Shown: one piece after another, positions 15,926 to 25,107 of the stretch
How the letters are laid out: each line of letters begins with the position of its first letter
Position numbering within the stretch: position 1 is the first letter of the stretch
Source of the DNA: Roseicyclus mahoneyensis
GTDB lineage: Bacteria > Pseudomonadota > Alphaproteobacteria > Rhodobacterales > Rhodobacteraceae
Assembly (NCBI RefSeq): GCF_003148775.1
Contig: NZ_QGGW01000004.1
Coordinates: 328,071 to 392,070 of the forward strand
DNA: 64,000 nucleotides
Reading direction: 5' to 3'
Made by a program: the position numbers and the translations under genes
The notes under the pieces: generated by a model
Seen by the model: only the letters and a program-made list of their open reading frames with translations
What the model was told of the DNA's origin: nothing
Databases searched by the model: none

Positions 15926-17635
15926 ATGGCACGCATCCTCATCACCTCGGCGATCCCCTATATCAACGGGATCAAGCACCTGGGCAATCTGGTGGGCAGC
16001 CAGCTGCCGGCCGATCTATACGCCCGCTACAAGCGCGCGCGGGGCGACGAGGTTCTGTTCCTGTGCGCCACGGATGAGCATGGCACGCCGGCCGAACTGG
16101 CCGCCGCCAAGGCCGGCAAGCCTGTAGCGGAGTATTGCGCCGAGATGTGGTCGGTGCAGGACGCGCTGGGGCGCGGGTTCCGTTTGTCCTTCGATCATTT
16201 CGGGCGGTCCTCCAGCCCGCAGAACCACCGCCTGACCCAGCATTTCGCAGGGCAACTGGCCAAGGCCGGGCTAATCCGCGAGGTCAGCGAGAAACAGGTC
16301 TATTCCATCGCCGACGGCCGCTTCCTGCCCGACCGCTACATCGAGGGCACCTGCCCCAACTGCGGCTATGACCGCGCGCGCGGCGACCAGTGCGAGAACT
16401 GCACAAAGCAGCTTGACCCCACCGACCTTATCAACCCGCGCTCGGCGATCTCGGGCTCGATGGATCTGGAGGTGCGCGAGACCAAACACCTTTACCTGCG
16501 CCAATCCGCCATGCGGGGCGAGCTGCGCGCGTGGATCGACTCGAAACTCGACTGGCCGATCCTGACCACGTCGATCGCGCGCAAATGGCTCGACGATGGC
16601 GACGGGTTGCAAGACCGCGGCATCACCCGCGACCTCGATTGGGGCATCCCGGTCAAGCGCGGGACAGAGGATTGGCCGGGAATGGAGGGCAAGGTCTTCT
16701 ACGTCTGGTTCGACGCGCCCATCGAGTACATCGCCTGCGCCGCCGAATGGGTCGAGGCGGGGAAAGGTACGGATTGGGAACGCTGGTGGCGCACCGACAA
16801 GGGCGCGGACGACGTGCGCTATGTCCAGTTCATGGGAAAGGACAACGTACCCTTCCACACGCTGAGCTTTCCCGCGACGATCCTCGGCTCGGGCGAGCCG
16901 TGGAAGCTGGTCGATTACATCAAGTCCTTCAATTATCTTAATTATGACGGCGGCCAATTCTCCACCAGCCAGGGTCGCGGCGTGTTCATGGATCAAGCGC
17001 TGGAGATCTTGCCGGCGGACTACTGGCGCTGGTGGCTCTTGAGCCATGTGCCCGAAAGCTCGGACACGGAATTTACCTGGGAGGCATTCCAGCAGGATGT
17101 GAACAAGGATCTGGCAGATGTGCTTGGCAATTTCGTCAGCCGCATCACGAAATTCTGCCGGTCGAAATTCGGCGAGACGGTGCCCGAAGGCGGTGCCTAC
17201 GGCCCGCAGGAACAGGCCCTGATCGACGACCTGCAGGCCCGGATGGAGCGCTACGAGATGCATATGGACGCCATCGAGATCCGCAAGGCCGCCGCCGAAC
17301 TGCGCGCGATCTGGGTGGCGGGCAACGAATACCTGCAATCGGCCGGTCCCTGGACCGTGTTCAAGGATGACCCGGAGCGGGCGGCGGCGATCACGCGCTT
17401 CGCGCTGAATCTGATCCCGTTCTACGCGGGGCTTTCGGCCCCCTTCATCCCGGACGCCGCTGCGACCATGGCAGATGCGATGGGGGTGGAACCGACATGG
17501 CCCGAGAGCGCGGAGGCGGCGCTGTCCACCCTCGCGCCGGGTCATGGCTTCACCGTGCCCGAGGTCATGTTCGCCAAGATCGACGACGAGACACGGACGG
17601 ACTGGGCGGCGCGCTTCTCAGGCGTCCGAACCTGA
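15926..17635 (+). CDS. metG: Methionyl-tRNA synthetase
   Basis: The 569-residue enzyme charges initiator and elongator tRNA-Met. The ATP-binding HIGH-like signature is HLGN in [19 protein letters not shown], a zinc-binding knuckle is [17 protein letters not shown], and the KMSKS equivalent reads FSTSQGRG. The anticodon-binding helical domain follows. There is no C-terminal tRNA-binding (Arc1p-like) domain, as in many alphaproteobacteria. The start is supported by CCGGAGG about 7 nt upstream. A two-hairpin element follows 13 nt after the stop. Confidence 0.96.
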   Translation: MARILITSAIPYINGIKHLGNLVGSQLPADLYARYKRARGDEVLFLCATDEHGTPAELAAAKAGKPVAEYCAEMWSVQDALGRGFRLSFDHFGRSSSPQNHRLTQHFAGQLAKAGLIREVSEKQVYSIADGRFLPDRYIEGTCPNCGYDRARGDQCENCTKQLDPTDLINPRSAISGSMDLEVRETKHLYLRQSAMRGELRAWIDSKLDWPILTTSIARKWLDDGDGLQDRGITRDLDWGIPVKRGTEDWPGMEGKVFYVWFDAPIEYIACAAEWVEAGKGTDWERWWRTDKGADDVRYVQFMGKDNVPFHTLSFPATILGSGEPWKLVDYIKSFNYLNYDGGQFSTSQGRGVFMDQALEILPADYWRWWLLSHVPESSDTEFTWEAFQQDVNKDLADVLGNFVSRITKFCRSKFGETVPEGGAYGPQEQALIDDLQARMERYEMHMDAIEIRKAAAELRAIWVAGNEYLQSAGPWTVFKDDPERAAAITRFALNLIPFYAGLSAPFIPDAAATMADAMGVEPTWPESAEAALSTLAPGHGFTVPEVMFAKIDDETRTDWAARFSGVRT

Positions 17636-17648
17636 CGGAAAGGGCGGA

Positions 17649-17710
17649 GGGGGGCCAGCCCCCCGTCGCGTTCCGCGACTCCCCCCGGGATATTTCTGAA
17701 ACAGAGAAGG
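17649..17710 (+). repeat. Two-hairpin 3' element, copy R1
   Basis: The element lies 13 nt after the metG stop in the sense orientation. Hairpin 1 (17649-17664) is GGGGGGC/GCCCCCC, hairpin 2 (17665-17679) is GTCGCG-TTC-CGCGAC, and a conserved tail (17681-17710) has a C run, then GGGATATTT, then GAAACAGAGAAGG. Copies with the same order occur at 23415-23478 and 61483-61542, with a partial copy at 17833-17870. Confidence 0.75.
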
Positions 17711-17792
17711 CTCTTCACGCTTTCTTAACCATGCCGCCTCCAGATTGACGGCGCGGTACAGGCGGGGACGCCGATGATCGTAAACGGAGAAG

Positions 17793-17820
17793 CCCCGGCT
17801 GGTTGAACAACCGGTCGGGG
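17793..17820. repeat. Palindrome between repeat copies R1 and R2
   Basis: CCCCGGCTGGTTG and CAACCGGTCGGGG form a stem of 13 positions with 2 mismatches around an AA centre. It sits between the tails of R1 and R2, which face each other, giving a nested inverted arrangement in the convergent gap between metG and the FAD oxidase gene. Confidence 0.55.
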
Positions 17821-17832
17821 TAAACGTAACCA

Positions 17833-17870
17833 CCTTCTCTGTTTCCAAAATATCCCCGCCGGAGGCTCCC
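17833..17870 (-). repeat. Two-hairpin 3' element, degenerate copy R2
   Basis: On the minus strand, a short GGAG/CTCC hairpin is followed by GGGGATATTTTGGAAACAGAGAAGG-like sequence, the tail shared with R1 (near-identical over 24 nt, inverted). It lies about 130 nt downstream of the minus-strand FAD oxidase stop, again in the sense orientation. The second hairpin is not preserved. Confidence 0.6.
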
Positions 17871-17975
17871 GCATTTGCCATCACTGCGCGGCCCGGCACA
17901 AGGCACCCACGCCCCCATCGCACCCAAGCGCGCGTCCGAGCGGCCCCAAAGGGGCCCGAGGCCGCGCGCCCTCGG

Positions 17976-17997
17976 GTCGGGGCCGCCAGGCCCCGAC
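17976..17997 (-). terminator. Strong hairpin after the FAD oxidase gene
   Basis: GTCGGGGCC-GCCA-GGCCCCGAC is a perfect 9-bp stem with a 4-nt loop, 7 nt beyond the stop of the minus-strand gene. No T run follows, so termination may be Rho-assisted or the hairpin may only protect the 3' end. Confidence 0.5.
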
Positions 17998-18003
17998 ACC
18001 CCG

Positions 18004-19404
18004 TCAGGCCCGCAGCACCGCGCCGGGATTGAGAATGCCCTTGGGATCGAGCGCTGCCTTGATCGCCCGCATGGCGACCAGTTTCCCCGGGTCGCCGTAG
18101 CGCTCCAGATCGTCGACCTTGAGCCGGCCGACCCCGTGTTCGGCCGAAACCGAGCCGCCAAGCTCATGAACAAGGTCATGTACCGCCCGCTTGATCGCGC
18201 CGCGCTGGTTCTCGTGATCGGCGCGGGACTTGCCGGGCATCGGAAAGACGTTGTAATGAAGGTTGCCGTCGCCCATGTGGCCAAAGCAGTTCAGCCGGAA
18301 CTCGCCCACCGCCCCGATCCGGGCCGGGACCTCGGCGATGAAGCGGGGGATGGCCGCGACAGGCACCGAGATGTCATGCGAGGACACCGCGCCGATGCGA
18401 CGGTTGGCGGCGGGGATGTTTTCCCGGAGCGCCCAGAACTCCGCGCGCTGCGCCTCGGATTGCGCGATGACACCGTCGCTGACCAGACCCTGCTCGAAGG
18501 CTTCCGCAAACAGCGTCTCGAGCGCATCCTCGGGGCTCGCCCCTGCCCCCATGCCCAGATCGATCAGACAGATCCAGTCAGGGCGCGGGTCGAAGGGCTG
18601 GCGCGTCTCGGGGCCGACGTGATCGAGAAACAAGAGCCCCTCGCGCCCGATCAACTCGAAGGCGGAAAGGGCCGACCCGACCTGCGCCTGAGCCAGTTTC
18701 AAGAGCCCCAGCGCCGCCTCGGGCGAGGGCACCACCATCATGGCCGCCCCCGTCGCGGCTGGCTTGGGGAAGAGCCGCAGCGAGGCCGCGGTGATCACGC
18801 CCAGCGTGCCTTCGGAGCCGATCAGCAGGTGGCGGATGTCGTAGCCGGTGTTGTCCTTGCGCAAGGGCGAGAGCGTGTTGACCACGGTGCCATCGGCCAG
18901 CACCGCCTCCACCCCCAAAACCAGATCGCGCGCATTGCCGTAGCGGATGACGTTGACGCCGCCCGCATTGGTAGCGAGCAGACCGCCCAACCGGGCAGAC
19001 CCCTGGCTTGCGAGCGTCAGCGGAAAGATCCAGCCCTCCGCCTCGGCGGTGGCGTGGATGTCGGACAGGATCGCGCCGGCCTCGACCGTCATGGTTCCGG
19101 CCTCGGCGTCGAAGCCGCGCACCGCGCGCATCCGTTCCAGCGTCAAGATCACCGGCGGCGTGCCCTCGTCGGCCAGTTGCCCGCCCACCAGACCCGTGCC
19201 GCCACCATAGGGGATCACCGGAGCACCCAGATCGTTGCACAGCCGCAAGACAGCGGCGACCTCGGCCACTGACCCGGGCGCCACGATCGCGGCGGCCTGT
19301 CCCTGCCAGCGGCCGCGCGGTTCCTCCAGATAGGCGGGGGCGGGATCGCGCAGAGCGACGGCGGGCAGGATCTGGGCCAGACGGGTGGCAATCTCGGACA
19401 TCAT
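18004..19404 (-). CDS. FAD-linked oxidase (GlcD / D-2-hydroxyacid dehydrogenase type)
   Basis: The 466-residue flavoprotein has an N-terminal PCMH-type FAD domain (IPYGGGTGLVGG near residues 63-75, LLATNAGGVNVIRYGNARDL) and a C-terminal substrate domain with the expected His and Glu motifs (HDISVPVAAIPRFI, FGHMGDGNLHYNVF, SAEHGVGRLK). This is the family of GlcD, D-lactate dehydrogenase and D-2-hydroxyglutarate dehydrogenase, which oxidise 2-hydroxyacids and pass electrons to the chain or to ETF. The exact substrate is not settled; no glcE/glcF subunits are adjacent, which favours a single-subunit D-2-hydroxyglutarate- or D-lactate-type enzyme. Confidence 0.88.
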   Translation of the reverse strand: MMSEIATRLAQILPAVALRDPAPAYLEEPRGRWQGQAAAIVAPGSVAEVAAVLRLCNDLGAPVIPYGGGTGLVGGQLADEGTPPVILTLERMRAVRGFDAEAGTMTVEAGAILSDIHATAEAEGWIFPLTLASQGSARLGGLLATNAGGVNVIRYGNARDLVLGVEAVLADGTVVNTLSPLRKDNTGYDIRHLLIGSEGTLGVITAASLRLFPKPAATGAAMMVVPSPEAALGLLKLAQAQVGSALSAFELIGREGLLFLDHVGPETRQPFDPRPDWICLIDLGMGAGASPEDALETLFAEAFEQGLVSDGVIAQSEAQRAEFWALRENIPAANRRIGAVSSHDISVPVAAIPRFIAEVPARIGAVGEFRLNCFGHMGDGNLHYNVFPMPGKSRADHENQRGAIKRAVHDLVHELGGSVSAEHGVGRLKVDDLERYGDPGKLVAMRAIKAALDPKGILNPGAVLRA

Positions 19405-19425
19405 CTCTCCTGTGCTCGGAAGGGC

Positions 19426-20010
19426 TTAGCCGGTGCCGGTGCGCCCGCGCCGGTCGTGGCGCAGATGGGCATATAGCACGTGATTGCGCCAGCGCCCGCT
19501 GATCTGAAGGTAGCTTTGCGCAACACCTTCGTATTTGAACCCGGCCTTTTCCAGCACACCGCGTGAGGCGGCATTTTCGGGCAGGCAGGCGGCTTCCACC
19601 CGGCTCAGGTCCTGCGTGCGGAAGGCATAGTGGACCACCGCCTCGATCGCCTCGCGCATGTAACCTTGGCGCGCATGGGTTGCCCCGATCCAGTAGCCCA
19701 ACGTGGCCGATTGCGCCGGGCCGCGCCGGATGTTGTCGAGCGTGATCGCCCCCAGCAGGGCCTCATCCTCGCGGCGGAAGATGAAAAGCGGCACGGCATT
19801 GCCCTGGCTCACCGCGCGCTGCGCCCAGTAGACGCGCCCGGTAAAGCTCTTGCGGCTCAGATGGTCCGTGGCCCATGTCGGTTCCCAGGGCGCAAGGAAA
19901 TCGCGCGACGCCTCGCGCAGCGCAGCCCAAGGGCGATAATCGGCATGACGCGGCAGGCGCAGCGTCAGACGCTCGGTGTCCAGTCTGAGATGCCGTTTTC
20001 GAGACAGCAT
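19426..20010 (-). CDS. GNAT N-acetyltransferase (RimJ/RimL type)
   Basis: The 194-residue protein has the GNAT acetyl-CoA motif (LGYWIGATHARQGYMREAIEA) and the RimJ-type block VEAACLPENAASRGVLEKAGF, with the N-terminal TERLTLRLP start. Proteins of this group acetylate N-terminal amines of ribosomal proteins or other substrates. Its start codon shares one base with the stop of the upstream M16 peptidase gene (TGATG), so it is the last gene of the thrC-M16-GNAT unit. Confidence 0.87.
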   Translation of the reverse strand: MLSRKRHLRLDTERLTLRLPRHADYRPWAALREASRDFLAPWEPTWATDHLSRKSFTGRVYWAQRAVSQGNAVPLFIFRREDEALLGAITLDNIRRGPAQSATLGYWIGATHARQGYMREAIEAVVHYAFRTQDLSRVEAACLPENAASRGVLEKAGFKYEGVAQSYLQISGRWRNHVLYAHLRHDRRGRTGTG

Positions 20011-21272
20011 CAGGCGGCCAGTCGCCCCACGACCTGCGCAAGCTCGGGTGCCTTGGCGACCGGACCGTAAAGCGCCATCGCCGCACGGTTTGAGCTGACC
20101 AGCGCAGCCGCGTGATCGCGCAGGCCCGCGAGCGTCACGCCATCGATGGAGACAACGGTTTCCTCAAGCGGCGGCACCCGGTTCCAGATCGCCACCAGCC
20201 GCGCAAGCCGTTCGGCCCGCGATGACGGGCTTTCCAGACCCATCAGCAGTCCCGCCTTCATCTGTGCCCGCGCGCGCGCCAGTTCCGCCTCGGTCATATC
20301 TTCGGCCGAGCGGCGCAATTCGTCGATGGTCAGCCCCACCAGTTCGGGCAAGTCCTCGGCCGAGGTGCCGGCGTAGATCGTGAGCATGCCGGTGTCGTCG
20401 TAGCTGCCGACCTGCGCATAGATCGTGTAGCACAGCCCGCGTTTCTCGCGGATCTCCTGAAACAGGCGTGAGGACATGCCGCCGCCCAGCGCGCTGGCGT
20501 AGATCTGCGCGGTGTAGATGTCGTCGGACCGATACCCCGGCGCCTCGAGAGCGAGGGTGAAATGGGCCTGTTCCAGTTTCTTGACCTTGCGCCGCTCGCC
20601 GCCTGCGAACTGGCCGGGAAGTGGGACCATCGGGCTCGACGGTGGCAGATGGCCAAAGGCCGCCTCGGCCAGCCGCACGATCTGGTCATGGTCCACCGCG
20701 CCCGCCGCCGACAAGATCAATTGGCCCGGCCCGTAATGCTGGGCCACGAAACGATCGAAATCGGCGCGCTCAAAGGCACGGACGCGTTCAGCGGGGCCAA
20801 GAATGGTGCGCCCCAACGGCTGGCCCGGATAGGCCTCTTCTTGCAGCCAATCGAAGATGATGTCGTCGGGCGTGTCGGCGGCCTGACCAATCTCTTGCAA
20901 GATCACGCCGCGCTCCACCTCGATCTCGCGCGGGTCGAAGACGGGGTTCAGCACGATGTCGGCGATCAGATCGAGGGCGAGGGGAACATCCTCGCGCAGC
21001 ACGCGGGCGTAATAGGCCGTCACCTCGCGCGACGTGTAGGCGTTGATGTAGCCGCCCACATCCTCGATCTCTTCGGCGATCTGCAGCGCGCTGCGCCGCG
21101 CCGTGCCCTTGAAGGCCATGTGTTCAAGGAAATGGGCCACGCCGTTCTGATCGGCCGCCTCGTGTCGCCCCCCCGCCGAGACCCAGACACCGATGGCCGC
21201 CGATTCAAGCCCCGGCATATGCTCGGTCACGATCCTGAGGCCATTGCTGAGCGTGTGAAGTTCTACAGTCAC
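20010..21272 (-). CDS. M16-family zinc metallopeptidase (mitochondrial processing peptidase-like)
   Basis: The 420-residue protein has the inverted zinc motif HFLEH (residues 47-51) in GVAHFLEHMAFKGT, with the downstream Glu in EVERGVILQEIG. The M16 C-terminal half has the usual LFQEIREKRGLCYTIYA block. It is close to the alphaproteobacterial ancestor-type processing peptidases. It is predicted to be active, unlike the non-catalytic partner subunits. It overlaps thrC by 4 nt upstream and abuts the GNAT gene downstream. A periplasmic or cytosolic location is unclear because no signal peptide is seen. Confidence 0.92.
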   Translation of the reverse strand: MTVELHTLSNGLRIVTEHMPGLESAAIGVWVSAGGRHEAADQNGVAHFLEHMAFKGTARRSALQIAEEIEDVGGYINAYTSREVTAYYARVLREDVPLALDLIADIVLNPVFDPREIEVERGVILQEIGQAADTPDDIIFDWLQEEAYPGQPLGRTILGPAERVRAFERADFDRFVAQHYGPGQLILSAAGAVDHDQIVRLAEAAFGHLPPSSPMVPLPGQFAGGERRKVKKLEQAHFTLALEAPGYRSDDIYTAQIYASALGGGMSSRLFQEIREKRGLCYTIYAQVGSYDDTGMLTIYAGTSAEDLPELVGLTIDELRRSAEDMTEAELARARAQMKAGLLMGLESPSSRAERLARLVAIWNRVPPLEETVVSIDGVTLAGLRDHAAALVSSNRAAMALYGPVAKAPELAQVVGRLAA

Positions 21273-22654
21273 TTGGCCAATGCCTCGCGGATCAGGGTTT
21301 CGATCTGGGTCAGGTCATCGGGCACGCGCGTCATCCGCTCGGGCCGCTCGAACAGGTCGGCCATGCGCGGCGGCAATGCCGGGCGCAGGCCGGTGGCCGC
21401 CTCGACCGCATCGGGGAATTTCGCCGGATGCGCGGTGGCAAGCGTCACCATCGGCGTGGTCCCGAGGAAGTCTTGCGCGACATGCACGCCGACGGCGGAA
21501 TGGGGGCACAAAAGCTCGCCCATCTCGGCGCGCGCGCGGGCGATCATGGCGCTGGTCTGCGCCTCCGAGGCGCGACCGCTGGCGAAATCGGCGCGCAAGG
21601 TTTCCAGCGCGCCTTGGCTGATGTGGAAACCGCCACGCCTGAGCTCGTCCATCAACTGCGCCACCGCCACGCCATCCCGGCCATAGGCATCGAAGAGCAC
21701 ACGCTCGAAATTGGACGAGACCTGAATGTCCATTGACGGGCTGATCGAGGGCGTCACGCCATGGGTGACGTAATCGCCCGAGCTCAGCGCGCGGTGCAAG
21801 ATGTCGTTGTGGTTGGTCGCCACCACCAGCCGCTCGATCGGCAGACCCATTCGCTTGGCGAGGTAGCCTGCGAAGATGTCGCCGAAATTGCCCGTCGGCA
21901 CGGTAAAGCTGACCTTGCGATGCGGCGCTCCCAGCGCCACGGCGGCCGTGAAGTAATAGACCACCTGCGCCAGAACTCGGGCGAAATTGATCGAGTTCAC
22001 GCCTGCCAACCGCACCTCGTCACGGAAGGTGAAATCGTTGAACATGTCCTTGAGCCGCGCTTGCGCGTCATCAAAGGTCCCGTCGATGGCCAGCGCATGG
22101 GCATTGGCCTCGGCCACCGTGGTCATCTGGCGGCGCTGCACATCCGACACCCGGCCATGGGGGTAGAGGATGAAGACGTCCACGTTGGAAAGCCCGCGAA
22201 ACGCCTCCATCGCCGCGCTGCCGGTGTCGCCGGATGTCGCACCCACGATGGTGACCCGCTCGCCTGAGCGCGCCAGCGCGGTCTGGAACAGCTGGCCGAT
22301 CAGCTGCATCGCGAAATCCTTGAACGCCAGCGTCGGACCGTGGAACAGTTCCAGCAGGAAATGGTTGTCCTGCAACTGCTTGAGCGGTGCGCGCGCCGCG
22401 TGGCCAAAGCCCGCATAGGCCCGCGTAATGCACTCGCCGAATTCCGCGTCGGTGAAACTGTCCCCGAGGAAGGGCCGCATCACGCGAAAGGCGACCTCCT
22501 CATAGGATAGGCCGGCCAGCGCGGCGATCTCCGCAGGGGTCATGCGCGGCAGCGTCTCGGGCACATAAAGGCCCCCGTCGCGCGCAAGCCCGGTCAGCAT
22601 TGTCTCTTCAAAGGTGAGCGCCGGGGCCTGCCCCCGGGTCGAGATGTAGCGCAT
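21269..22654 (-). CDS. thrC: Threonine synthase
   Basis: The 461-residue PLP enzyme converts O-phosphohomoserine to threonine. The PLP lysine is in GPTLAFKDFAMQLIG (Lys112), the phosphate-binding loop follows (TSGDTGSAAMEAF), and the N-terminus MRYISTRGQAPALTFEE matches class-II, fungal-type long threonine synthases. It lies 15 bp after surf1 and overlaps the M16 peptidase gene by 4 nt. This surf1-thrC-M16 order is a familiar Rhodobacterales arrangement. Confidence 0.95.
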   Translation of the reverse strand: MRYISTRGQAPALTFEETMLTGLARDGGLYVPETLPRMTPAEIAALAGLSYEEVAFRVMRPFLGDSFTDAEFGECITRAYAGFGHAARAPLKQLQDNHFLLELFHGPTLAFKDFAMQLIGQLFQTALARSGERVTIVGATSGDTGSAAMEAFRGLSNVDVFILYPHGRVSDVQRRQMTTVAEANAHALAIDGTFDDAQARLKDMFNDFTFRDEVRLAGVNSINFARVLAQVVYYFTAAVALGAPHRKVSFTVPTGNFGDIFAGYLAKRMGLPIERLVVATNHNDILHRALSSGDYVTHGVTPSISPSMDIQVSSNFERVLFDAYGRDGVAVAQLMDELRRGGFHISQGALETLRADFASGRASEAQTSAMIARARAEMGELLCPHSAVGVHVAQDFLGTTPMVTLATAHPAKFPDAVEAATGLRPALPPRMADLFERPERMTRVPDDLTQIETLIREALAK

Positions 22655-22669
22655 GGGCGCAGGTGTCCC

Positions 22670-23344
22670 TCAGTCTGGTCGCTGCCTGATACGCCAGAGC
22701 AGAAACAGTGTCATCCCCAACCACACCAGCGCCAGCAAAAACCAGGTGATGGCGTAGTTGAGGTGATCGTTGGGGATATTCTCGATGGTGACAGGCAAGG
22801 GCGTGACCGACGGCTCAGACGGCGATATCTCACGGGCGATGAGCAGCAGCGGCTCGGTTCCCAGATGATCTGCCAACGCGGCGACGTCGCGGGCGAACCA
22901 GATGTTTTCGGCAAGGTCATTTTCCGGGGTGAAGCCGTCGCGCTCGACGGGCCAATGCAGGTTGCCGGTAACGGTCACAGCACCCTCGGGGACGGGCGGC
23001 AGGGCCTCGGCGACCGGCAGCACGCCCCTGTCGACCAGCACGCGCCGCCCCTCGGCGGTTTCCAAGGCCGAGATCAGGCGATAGCCCGCCCCGATGCGCC
23101 GCTGGCTGACCAGAATGCGGACGGTCGCCTCCCCGATCACGCCCGTGGCGCGCACCGGCAGATAACGCTCCGCCTCGGGGTCGGGCGCGTCGGGCATGGC
23201 TACCGGAGCGGCCGCGATGCGCGCCTCGATATCGGCCAGCACGGCCTCTTTCCACGCCAGCCGCTGCATCTGCCAGATTCCCAGCGACACGAGGATGGCG
23301 ACCCCCACCGCGCCGAACACCAGCACACTGATCACACGCCCCAT
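22670..23344 (-). CDS. SURF1 family protein (cytochrome oxidase assembly)
   Basis: The 224-residue protein has the SURF1 layout: an N-terminal membrane helix (VISVLVFGAVGVAILVSLG) with the GIWQMQRLAWKEA motif, a soluble domain containing RILVSQRRIGAGYRLISAL and VLVDRGVLP, and a C-terminal helix (HLNYAITWFLLALVWLGMTL). SURF1 binds heme A and helps insert it into subunit I of aa3 oxidases. An in-frame ATG at 23392 would add 16 unlike residues, so I use 23344. A repeat element (R3) lies between it and ctaE. Confidence 0.92.
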   Translation of the reverse strand: MGRVISVLVFGAVGVAILVSLGIWQMQRLAWKEAVLADIEARIAAAPVAMPDAPDPEAERYLPVRATGVIGEATVRILVSQRRIGAGYRLISALETAEGRRVLVDRGVLPVAEALPPVPEGAVTVTGNLHWPVERDGFTPENDLAENIWFARDVAALADHLGTEPLLLIAREISPSEPSVTPLPVTIENIPNDHLNYAITWFLLALVWLGMTLFLLWRIRQRPD

Positions 23345-23414
23345 GGTCCTGCCTTCCAAGGAAAAGGCCCGCCGCTTGGGGCAGGCCTTCACGTTTCATC
23401 AAGGTTAACGCGCG

Positions 23415-23478
23415 CCTTCTTCGTTTTCCAAAAATCCCGGGGGGAGACGCGCAAGGCGCGGCGGGGGGCAGCGCCCCC
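23415..23478 (-). repeat. Two-hairpin 3' element, copy R3
   Basis: On the minus strand, 9 nt after the ctaE stop, hairpin 1 is GGGGGC-GCT-GCCCCC (23464-23478), hairpin 2 is CGCGC-CTT-GCGCG (23448-23460), and then comes the C-rich run with GGGATTTTT and GAAAACGAAGAAGG. The order and orientation match R1, while the stem 2 sequence differs with pairing kept. Confidence 0.75.
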
Positions 23479-23487
23479 AGCTTTGCC

Positions 23488-24306
23488 TCAGCCGATCACA
23501 ACCGCCTGACCCCAGATATAGACGGCCAGGAACAAGAACAGCCAGACCACGTCGACGAAGTGCCAGTACCAGGCCGCCGCCTCAAAGCCGATGTGCTTTT
23601 CGGGGGTGAAATGCCCCTTGAGCACCCGCAGCCAGCAGATGAACAGGAAGATCGTGCCGATGACCACATGCATCCCGTGGAAACCGGTGGCGAGGAAGAA
23701 GGTCGCAAAGAACTTGTCGCCGCTGAAGTTCCAACCGTAATGCGCGATCAGCTCGTAGTATTCAAAGGCCTGCAAGCCGGTGAACACCAGACCAAGAACG
23801 ACGCCGATGATCAGCCCGTTGGCGACATCCTTGCGCGACCCGCCATGCACCAGCGCGTGATGCGACCATGTCACGGCGCAGCCCGACAAGAGCAATATCA
23901 GCGTGTTGATCAGCGGCAGGTGGAACGGGTCGACAGCGTAGATCTCGGGCGGGATGTATTGCGACGCCTCATAGCTGTTCATCGGGTAGAGCGCATGCTT
24001 GAAGAAGGCCCAGAACCAGGCGACGAAGAACATCACCTCGGACATGATGAACATGATGAAGCCGTAGCGCAGGCCGATGCGCACGACGGGCGTGTGGTCG
24101 CCCGCGCTGCTTTCGGCCACCACATCGGCCCACCAGCCGAACATCACGTAAAGCGTGGCCACGAACCCCATCGCGAACATCCACGGCGCGCCGCCATGCA
24201 TCCAGTTCACCGCCCCGAAGAGCATGATGAAGGCGGCGACCGCGGCCATCAGCGGCCAGATCGAGGGGTTGATGATATGGTAGTCGTGGTTCTTGGCGTG
24301 GGCCAT
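23488..24306 (-). CDS. ctaE: Cytochrome c oxidase subunit III
   Basis: This is a 272-residue, seven-helix membrane protein with the subunit III pattern, starting [18 protein letters not shown]. Conserved blocks include [19 protein letters not shown] (the Glu near the proton-channel face), [36 protein letters not shown], and the C-terminal [14 protein letters not shown]. It supports the aa3-type oxidase and stabilises subunit I. The upstream in-frame start at 24372 is less plausible. It lies 28 bp downstream of ctaG in the cox operon. Confidence 0.97.
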   Translation of the reverse strand: MAHAKNHDYHIINPSIWPLMAAVAAFIMLFGAVNWMHGGAPWMFAMGFVATLYVMFGWWADVVAESSAGDHTPVVRIGLRYGFIMFIMSEVMFFVAWFWAFFKHALYPMNSYEASQYIPPEIYAVDPFHLPLINTLILLLSGCAVTWSHHALVHGGSRKDVANGLIIGVVLGLVFTGLQAFEYYELIAHYGWNFSGDKFFATFFLATGFHGMHVVIGTIFLFICWLRVLKGHFTPEKHIGFEAAAWYWHFVDVVWLFLFLAVYIWGQAVVIG

Positions 24307-24334
24307 GGGTGTCGTCCTCGGTCCGGTTTTGTCT

Positions 24335-24916
24335 CTAGTTGGCCACGGGCGCCGGTGTGGCGAGCGCGGCATAATCTTCGGGCATGTCCGTCACATGGAA
24401 CGTGTAGGACAGCGTTATGGCGGGCGTACCCCGCGCCTCGGGGTCATCGAGGATGGCGGGGTCGACGAAAAAGGTCACCGGCATCTCGACGCGTTCACCG
24501 GGCTGCAGAACCTGCAATTCAAAGCAGAAGCAGGCGATCTTTACGAAATAGCCGCCCGTCTCGAATGGTGCGACGTTGAAGCTGGCGGTGCCTGCGATGG
24601 GCTGGTCGGTCGGGTTGTAGGCTTCGTAGAAGGCAAGCCCCGTCTCGCCGATGCGGATGTCCATATGCGGCTGCATCGCGCGGAATTCCCACGGCATGTC
24701 TCGCGCGCGCGACGCGTCGAAGCGCACCCGGATCGTCTGGTCGAGGATCAGGTCGCTGCCCTGATCGGCCACCTGCGTGGTGCCGCCAAAGCCCGTCACG
24801 CGGCAAAACCAGTCGTAGAAGGGCACGGACGCCCAGGCGAGGCCCGACATCAGGACCACCACGCCCAAAAGACGGGTGACGATCGCTGCGTTCGACATCT
24901 TGGCGGGCGCGCTCAT
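24335..24916 (-). CDS. ctaG: Cytochrome c oxidase assembly protein CtaG (Cox11), copper delivery to CuB
   Basis: The 193-residue protein has an N-terminal membrane anchor ([21 protein letters not shown]) and a beta-rich periplasmic copper-binding domain with the CFCF motif in [16 protein letters not shown]. The family is Cox11, which inserts CuB into subunit I. It overlaps the preceding small gene by 4 nt, so the two are coupled. Confidence 0.95.
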   Translation of the reverse strand: MSAPAKMSNAAIVTRLLGVVVLMSGLAWASVPFYDWFCRVTGFGGTTQVADQGSDLILDQTIRVRFDASRARDMPWEFRAMQPHMDIRIGETGLAFYEAYNPTDQPIAGTASFNVAPFETGGYFVKIACFCFELQVLQPGERVEMPVTFFVDPAILDDPEARGTPAITLSYTFHVTDMPEDYAALATPAPVAN

Positions 24917-25107
24917 TGGCCGGTCTCCACCGGCGGCGTGATCGAGACCCGGGGCGTGTGGTCGAAGGCCTCCATCGAGGCGCCTTCGCGGATCTTGGCG
25001 ACGGTCAACCCGAAGACGATGGCGGCAAAGCCCACAAGGCTGAGCGCAACGCCCAAGTTGCGACCAAACCGCCGCTTGTGCAGGTCATGGGTCTCGGTGA
25101 TCGGCAT
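24913..25107 (-). CDS. Small membrane protein of the cox operon (CoxF-like)
   Basis: The 64-residue protein has a basic start (THDLHKRRFGRN) and one hydrophobic helix at about 17-38 (LGVALSLVGFAAIVFGLTVA), then a short tail. Its size and place between ctaB and ctaG match the small ORF called coxF in Rhodobacter/Paracoccus. Its exact role is unknown; it may aid oxidase assembly. Starts and stops overlap on both sides. Confidence 0.75.
   Translation of the reverse strand: MPITETHDLHKRRFGRNLGVALSLVGFAAIVFGLTVAKIREGASMEAFDHTPRVSITPPVETGQ

Larger units (their letters stand above)
17636..18003. other. Convergent intergenic region of 368 bp between metG and the FAD oxidase gene
   Basis: This gap holds no supported gene. 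It contains repeat copies R1 and R2, the palindrome at 17793-17820, and two GC-rich hairpins near the oxidase end (GGCCCC-AAA-GGGGCC around 17942-17956 and the one at 17976-17997). It is best read as the shared 3' end of two convergent units. Confidence 0.7.
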
